From assembly GCA_937926755.1 (NCBI GenBank), contig CALBBA010000059.1, forward strand, positions 1-35,120: a stretch of DNA of 35,120 bases, written 5' to 3'. Numbering within the stretch: position 1 is the stretch's first letter; the number at the start of each line of letters is the position of its first letter. The position numbers were made by a program, and so were the translations under genes. The notes under the pieces are model-generated. The model was given only the letters and a program-made list of their open reading frames with translations, ran no database searches and was not told the origin of the DNA. This DNA comes from an uncultured Collinsella sp. GTDB taxonomy: Bacteria > Actinomycetota > Coriobacteriia > Coriobacteriales > Coriobacteriaceae. Of the stretch, positions 31,031-35,120 are shown piece after piece.

Positions 31031-31864
31031 ATGGAAAACGAGAACATCACCGCCGTCGCCGAGGGCAAGCCCTCCGGCTACAAGGTCACCAAGAAGGATC
31101 TGCGCAACGCGAACTGGCGCTGGCTCATGAGCGTGTGCACCTTCAACTACCAGACCCAGCAGGGCGCCTCAGTCGCCTACGCCCTCTCGCCGGTCCTGAG
31201 GAAGATCTACACGAACGACGAGGACTATAAGCAAGCGCTCAACAACCACTTCCGCTACTACAATACCCAGCCTTGGCTCGCCGCCATCATCCTTGGCGCC
31301 TGCGTGGCCATGGAGGAACGCGACGGCCTAGCGGCGGCGGACGCCGTCCAAGACCTGAAGATCGGCACCATGGGACCGCTCGCCGGCGTCGGCGACTCCC
31401 TGCTCATGACCATGATCCCGACCATCATGGGCTCCATCGCCGCCTACATGGCCATCGAGGGCAACCCCGTGGGAGCCGGCATCTGGTTCGCGCTCATCTT
31501 GGCCATCTTCTGGGTCCGCATGCACGCCCTCGAGTTCGGCTACAAGCAGGGCGTGAAGCTCGTCACCGACTTCAGCGAGAAGCTTCCCAACCTCACTGCC
31601 GCCGCCTCCGTGCTCGGCCTCACCGTGGTCGGCTGCCTCATCGCCTCGGTCATCGGCGTCACCTGCCCGATTAGCTTCAGCTTCGGCGACGTCTCGATGG
31701 AGATTCAGCCGCTGCTCGACAAGATCCTGCCTGCCATGATCCCCGCCGCCATCACGGGAAGCGCGTATTACCTTCTTACCAAGAAGAACGCGAGCATGAC
31801 GGCCCTCATCCTCGTGGTGATCGTCCTCGCGATGGTCGCCTCCGCCGCTGGCATCCTCGCCTAG
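31031..31864 (+). CDS. PTS mannose-family IID component (membrane)
   Basis: This 277-residue membrane subunit is unique to mannose-type PTS. It shows the family features: N-terminal soluble part with WRWLMSVCTFNYQTQQGASVAYAL, the segment HFRYYNTQPWLAAIILGACVAMEE, and the motif LKIGTMGPLAGVGDSL (about 111-126), then hydrophobic helices to the end. The start is two bases after the IIC stop, with GGAGAGG in the IIC end as ribosome site, so the two are coupled. Confidence 0.93.
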   Translation: MENENITAVAEGKPSGYKVTKKDLRNANWRWLMSVCTFNYQTQQGASVAYALSPVLRKIYTNDEDYKQALNNHFRYYNTQPWLAAIILGACVAMEERDGLAAADAVQDLKIGTMGPLAGVGDSLLMTMIPTIMGSIAAYMAIEGNPVGAGIWFALILAIFWVRMHALEFGYKQGVKLVTDFSEKLPNLTAAASVLGLTVVGCLIASVIGVTCPISFSFGDVSMEIQPLLDKILPAMIPAAITGSAYYLLTKKNASMTALILVVIVLAMVASAAGILA

Positions 31865-31890
31865 CTTCGACCCAAGAGATTGGTGAATCA

Positions 31891-32289
31891 ATGAGAAAGA
31901 TAGTTGTGGCGAGCCATTCCCTTCTCGCCCAGGGCTTCAAGGACACCCTCGAGTTCCTTACGGGTAAGAGCGACGCCGTCAACGCCGTGTGCGCCTACGT
32001 GAACGACAACGGCGAGGGGCTCGACGCGGCGGTCGAGGCGGCTCTTTCGGGCACTGACGAGGTCGTCGTCCTCACCGACGCGCTCGGCGGCAGCGTGAAC
32101 CAGCGCTTCTCCCGCTTCGCCTCCGACCGGATCCACGTGATCGCGGGTGTCAACCTCCCGCTCGCCATGACGGTCGCGCTCGCGCGCCCCGACGAGAAAC
32201 TCGATTTCGACGCCCTCGTCGACGAGGCGCGCCAGCAGATCGTCTACGTGAACGGTGCCAGTTCCGCCGAGTGCGAAGACGACGAATAG
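31891..32289 (+). CDS. PTS mannose-family IIA component
   Basis: This 132-residue cytoplasmic protein receives phosphate from HPr at H9 in IVVASHSLLAQGF. The fold is otherwise typical (VVVLTDALGGSVNQRFSRF). The ribosome site is weak compared with its neighbours (GAGATTGGTG), which would lower its relative amount. It is separate from IIB rather than fused. The IIA domain inside the upstream regulator is a related module and a likely competitor or partner in signalling. Confidence 0.9.
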   Translation: MRKIVVASHSLLAQGFKDTLEFLTGKSDAVNAVCAYVNDNGEGLDAAVEAALSGTDEVVVLTDALGGSVNQRFSRFASDRIHVIAGVNLPLAMTVALARPDEKLDFDALVDEARQQIVYVNGASSAECEDDE

Positions 32290-32301
32290 AGGAGGTCGAC
32301 G

Positions 32302-33426
32302 ATGAGAGAGTTCCTTAAGGACGTGTGGATGCACGGCGGTGAGGAAAGCCGCGCCATCACCCCCGAGAACATCACGGGCGAGAAGGGCCGTGCCGCCATG
32401 TCGGCCAGCCACCTCGGCGTCGGCCGCAAGGGCTCGTGCTGCGTGCCCCTTGAGTCCGGCGAGACCATCACGCTCGCGGACATCGAGGGCCCCGGCATCA
32501 TCCGCCACATCTGGATGACCGTCCCCGACAAGACCGCCGCCGGCAGCTTCGTCATGCGTGACCTCGTGCTGCGCTTCTACTGGGACGACGAGGAGACCCC
32601 CTCGGTCGAGTGCCCTGTCGGCGACTTCTTCTGCAACGGCTTCGGTGAGCGCGCCATCGTCAACTCGATGCCCATCTGCGTGAACCCGACGGGCGGCATG
32701 AACTGCTACTTCGAGATGCCTTTCAGGAAGCACGCCAAGGTCACGCTTACGAGCGAGCACCCCGGGTTCATTAAGTACATCTTCTACACGTTCAACTACG
32801 CGCTCACCGACGTGCCGGACGACGCCATGTACTTCCACGCCCGCTTTAACCGCGAGCGCAGCACCCGCAGGGGCGTCGACTACACCGTGCTCGACGGCGT
32901 GCGCGGTAAGGGCTACTACGTCGGCACCTACATGGCCCTGTGCGCCCTGGAGCGCTATTGGTGGGGCGAGGGCGAGATGAAGTTCTTCCTCGACGGCGAC
33001 GAGGAGTTCCCCACGGTCACCTCGACGGGAGCCGAGGACTACTTCGGCGGTGCCTGGGCCTTCCTCGACAGGCCGCCCCACGCGCTGCCCGAGGCGCAGT
33101 GCTTCAACACGCTGTTCGCCGGCTACCCGTACCGCTCGACGCGCGACGCCACGCGCGACCGCTTCAGCGCGGGCAAGCCGAACCCGAATCCGATGCTCGC
33201 GACTAACGACGACGCGCTGCCCAGGCACGGCCTCTACAGGTGGCACCTTCCCGACCCGATCTCGTTCAAGGAGGACCTGCGCGTGACGTTCCAGGACCTC
33301 GGCAACGACGACATCAAGCTCTACGAGCGCGAGGACGACATCTCCACCGTCGCCTACTGGTACCAAAGCGAGCCGCACGCCGTGCTCGCCCCGTTTGCCG
33401 CAAGGCAGGACCGCGTGCCCAGGTAG
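32302..33426 (+). CDS. DUF2961 / GH172-family glycoside hydrolase
   Basis: This 374-residue protein has no signal peptide, so acts inside the cell. It carries the family core GEGEMKFFLDGDEEFPTVTSTGAEDYFGGAW (positions about 222-250), with E225 and E245 as the conserved acid pair, and the N-terminal DIEGPGIIRHIWMT strand. GH172 enzymes act on alpha-fructofuranosides, difructose anhydride or alpha-arabinofuranosides; the exact bond cannot be read. The neighbours (PTS and fructokinase-like ROK) favour a fructose-containing substrate taken up as a phosphorylated disaccharide. AGAGGAGG lies before the ATG, 12 bases after IIA. Confidence 0.85.
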   Translation: MREFLKDVWMHGGEESRAITPENITGEKGRAAMSASHLGVGRKGSCCVPLESGETITLADIEGPGIIRHIWMTVPDKTAAGSFVMRDLVLRFYWDDEETPSVECPVGDFFCNGFGERAIVNSMPICVNPTGGMNCYFEMPFRKHAKVTLTSEHPGFIKYIFYTFNYALTDVPDDAMYFHARFNRERSTRRGVDYTVLDGVRGKGYYVGTYMALCALERYWWGEGEMKFFLDGDEEFPTVTSTGAEDYFGGAWAFLDRPPHALPEAQCFNTLFAGYPYRSTRDATRDRFSAGKPNPNPMLATNDDALPRHGLYRWHLPDPISFKEDLRVTFQDLGNDDIKLYEREDDISTVAYWYQSEPHAVLAPFAARQDRVPR

Positions 33427-33453
33427 GGTCGCCTCGAAACAAGCCAACGTTAT

Positions 33454-33491
33454 GGACGCCCGCGGTTGACCATGACTGCGGGCGTCCCTTT
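33454..33491 (+). terminator. Hairpin between GH172 and ROK genes (partial terminator or processing site)
   Basis: GGACGCCCGC (33454-33463) pairs with GCGGGCGTCC (33478-33487), followed by only CTTTGT. It lies just before the AAGGAGG of the ROK gene. It may reduce read-through or protect the upstream mRNA. Confidence 0.55.
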
Positions 33492-33505
33492 GTAAGGAGG
33501 ATCAC

Positions 33506-34390
33506 ATGAGCGAAAAGCAAATGAGGCTCGGCGCCCTCGAGGCCGGCGGGACCAAGATGGTCTGTGCCGTGGTGTCCGGCGACGGCGAGGTCCTCGACCG
33601 TATGGAGACCCCGACGCTTATGCCCGCCGAGACCGTCCCACAAATGGTCGAGTGGTTCACCGCCCGTGATGTGAACGCGTTGGGCATCGGCGCCTTCGGC
33701 CCGACCTGCGTCGACCCCGCCGACGAGCGCTACGGCTCCATCCTCCAAACGCCCAAGCTCGCGTGGCGAGGCTATGGTCTTCGCGCCGCGTTCGCCGACG
33801 CCCTCGGGATTCCGGTGGCCTACGATACGGACGTGAACGTTGCCTGCCTCGGCGAAGTGGTCTTCGGCTGCTGCAAGGGGCTCAAGGACGCCGTCTACGT
33901 GACCATCGGCACCGGCGTGGGCGCGGGCGTCATGTGCGCGGGCAGGCTCCTTCACGGCATGCTGCACCCCGAGGCCGGTCACATGCTGGTAAGGACCCGT
34001 CCCACCGAGGAAGGACGCTGCGTCTGCCCGAGCCACGCGAGCTGCCTCGAGGGCCTCGCCTCCGGCCCCGCCATCGCCGCGCGCTGGGGAAAGCCCGCGG
34101 CCGAGCTCGCGGACAACGATGAGGTGTGGGCGCTCGAGGGGGATTATCTGGGGCAGATGTGTGCGAACCTCGTGCTCATGTACTCGCCTCGCCGCATCGT
34201 CCTCGGCGGTGGCGTGATGCACCAGGAGCAGCTCTACGGCATCGTCCGCAAGAAGACCCTCGAATATCTGGGTGGCTACATCCAGACCGCCGAGCTTAAG
34301 GACATGGAGAGCTACATCTGCGCCCCGGGCTGCGGCGGCGACCAAGGAATCCTCGGCGCGGCCGAGCTGGCAAGAAGGGCGCTCGCGTAA
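33506..34390 (+). CDS. ROK-family sugar kinase, fructokinase-like
   Basis: This 294-residue kinase has the ATP motif GALEAGGTKMVCAVV near the start, a catalytic aspartate in AYDTDVNVACLGE (about 105-117), the second nucleotide motif VTIGTGVGAGVM, and the zinc site HPEAGHMLVRT...CVCPSHASCLEG. The CxCPxHxxCLEG arrangement is that of bacterial YdhR-type fructokinases rather than glucokinases (which use CxCGxxGC). It would phosphorylate the free hexose released by the GH172 enzyme. The start is preceded by TAAGGAGGATCAC. Last gene of the operon, ended by the terminator at 34423. Confidence 0.9.
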   Translation: MSEKQMRLGALEAGGTKMVCAVVSGDGEVLDRMETPTLMPAETVPQMVEWFTARDVNALGIGAFGPTCVDPADERYGSILQTPKLAWRGYGLRAAFADALGIPVAYDTDVNVACLGEVVFGCCKGLKDAVYVTIGTGVGAGVMCAGRLLHGMLHPEAGHMLVRTRPTEEGRCVCPSHASCLEGLASGPAIAARWGKPAAELADNDEVWALEGDYLGQMCANLVLMYSPRRIVLGGGVMHQEQLYGIVRKKTLEYLGGYIQTAELKDMESYICAPGCGGDQGILGAAELARRALA

Positions 34391-34422
34391 CTTGCGCTCT
34401 CTCCGCCATACAACGCGTTAAG

Positions 34423-34480
34423 AAAAGACGAGCGCTTCTTGCCAATTGAGCGGCAAGAAGTGCTCGTCTTTTGCATTTTT
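34423..34480. terminator. Long bidirectional terminator
   Basis: A 21-bp arm beginning AAAAGACGAGC (34423-34443) pairs with GGCAAGAAGTGCTCGTCTTTT (34452-34472), with a single G-T wobble. T-runs are on both sides. It separates the convergent ROK operon and the methyltransferase gene. Confidence 0.93.
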
Positions 34481-34485
34481 GCCTC

Positions 34486-35120
34486 TCAAAATCTTATTTT
34501 CACGATTTGCATTTTCATCCCGTTGTCACCGACCCTTGCGAGAAACCGGAAAAAGCCGCTGACAGAAGGGTCTTTCAAATCGTTGTAGCCCAGCATATAG
34601 CCGCGACTTGTGACCTGCAGACGGCTGTCCCACGTGCCGATTTCCTTGGCGGCATCCGAAACCGCAAAATATGCCCCCACATCCTTGATTTTTGCAGTCT
34701 TAAGCCATGTTTTTGCGATCATCTTTACCGCCGTCCGATTGGCAGCATCAAAGACCAGCACACTGCCGGGGAAAGCGTCCGCCATCCCCCGCACCAGTTC
34801 CCGGACCTGCTGGGTCAGAAAGTAATAGAACACCCCGGAGGCAAAGAACACCGCCCCGCCGGAGGCATCGATTTTGCCAAACCATGCGGTGTCTTTCAGG
34901 TCGCAGGGGATATTATGCTCCCGATCCCCGGCGGGCAGTAGCTGCTGCCGCAAGGCAATCACATCCGGGAAGTCCAGATTGTAGATCTTGCATCTGCCGT
35001 TGTCGCAGGCTCTGCCGGTATTATCCAGCCCGCAGCCCAGATTGACCACTGCCGCACAGGGGTGGTTTTTCAGGTACGCCCGCACCTCAAAGGCAAGGTC
35101 ATTCTGCCGCATGGCGACCT
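34486..35120 (-). CDS. Class I SAM methyltransferase, leucine-carboxyl/TcmP-like family (5' end cut)
   Basis: At least 210 residues are visible. The SAM site is VVNLGCGLDNTGRACD with YNLDFPDVIALR following, the usual order in the LCM/TcmP-type O-methyltransferase family. FFASGVFYYFL and VLVFDAANR are further core strands. The methionine at 35112 is preceded by open in-frame codons to the window edge, and family members have more residues upstream, so the gene almost certainly continues outside. Its codon use is less GC-biased than the neighbours, which may mean acquisition from another lineage. The substrate is unknown. Confidence 0.8.
   Translation of the reverse strand, partial: VAMRQNDLAFEVRAYLKNHPCAAVVNLGCGLDNTGRACDNGRCKIYNLDFPDVIALRQQLLPAGDREHNIPCDLKDTAWFGKIDASGGAVFFASGVFYYFLTQQVRELVRGMADAFPGSVLVFDAANRTAVKMIAKTWLKTAKIKDVGAYFAVSDAAKEIGTWDSRLQVTSRGYMLGYNDLKDPSVSGFFRFLARVGDNGMKMQIVKIRF

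Noticed and set aside
31888..33447. 519-codon frame antisense to PTS IIA and GH172
   Set aside because: Shadow of two well-supported genes with matching ribosome sites on the other strand.

Overview
The window is high-GC DNA with strong AGGAGG-type ribosome binding sites, actinobacterial-style housekeeping genes, a MurT-GatD amidotransferase, many PTS and dehydrogenase genes and short palindromic intergenic elements. This gene content and style suggest a gut coriobacterium, most likely Collinsella. The assignment is inferred from recognised style; no marker gene was searched.

Layout. 1-190: 3' end of a tRNA and a complete tRNA-Glu. 190-4827: repeat-rich spacer, then a leftward operon of two TPR-like genes and a single-chain MurT-GatD (lipid II glutamate amidation). 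5328-8948: an iron alcohol dehydrogenase and two GldA-type glycerol dehydrogenase paralogues. 9100-11939: a polyferredoxin-like protein, the YchF ATPase and a small DUF1648 membrane protein. 11949-12633: a divergent pair, a HAD-fold protein that has lost its catalytic residues and a Cro/C1-type regulator, separated by a perfect 26-bp palindrome. 12955-15835: cytoplasmic asparaginase and GMP synthase (guaA).

15836-26153 is the accessory part. The last codons of guaA (TIEWE-stop) reappear as degenerate copies encoding TTEWE-stop at 20670-20687 and RTEWE-stop at 26139-26153. A third remnant, encoding KPPAT with only third-position changes, lies at 15912-15926. Each copy is followed, directly or within about 115 bp, by an intrinsic terminator. 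I read this as two or more integrative elements stacked at the 3' end of guaA, with no integrase in the window. Element I carries a macrolide-resistance pair (mef-like efflux gene broken by a 98-bp insertion, plus an Msr-type ABC-F gene) with a leader peptide and attenuator, and decayed IS3 and ATPase fragments. Element II carries an operon of RloA-like ATPase, RloB-like TOPRIM-type protein and a zinc-ribbon protein (candidate phage defence), and a toxin-tail/immunity pair. The right end of each element is a 370-430 bp noncoding block with the same order of three hairpins. One of these hairpins shows compensatory changes.

26895-34390 is a sugar-use locus: a LevR-like regulator whose AAA domain lacks the sigma-54 contact loop and Walker B acid residues, a mannose-family PTS (IIB, IIC, IID, IIA), a DUF2961/GH172 glycosidase and a ROK sugar kinase. 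Together they would import and phosphorylate a sugar, cleave it inside the cell and phosphorylate the released hexose; a fructose-containing glycoside is the best guess. The window ends in a methyltransferase gene cut by the edge.
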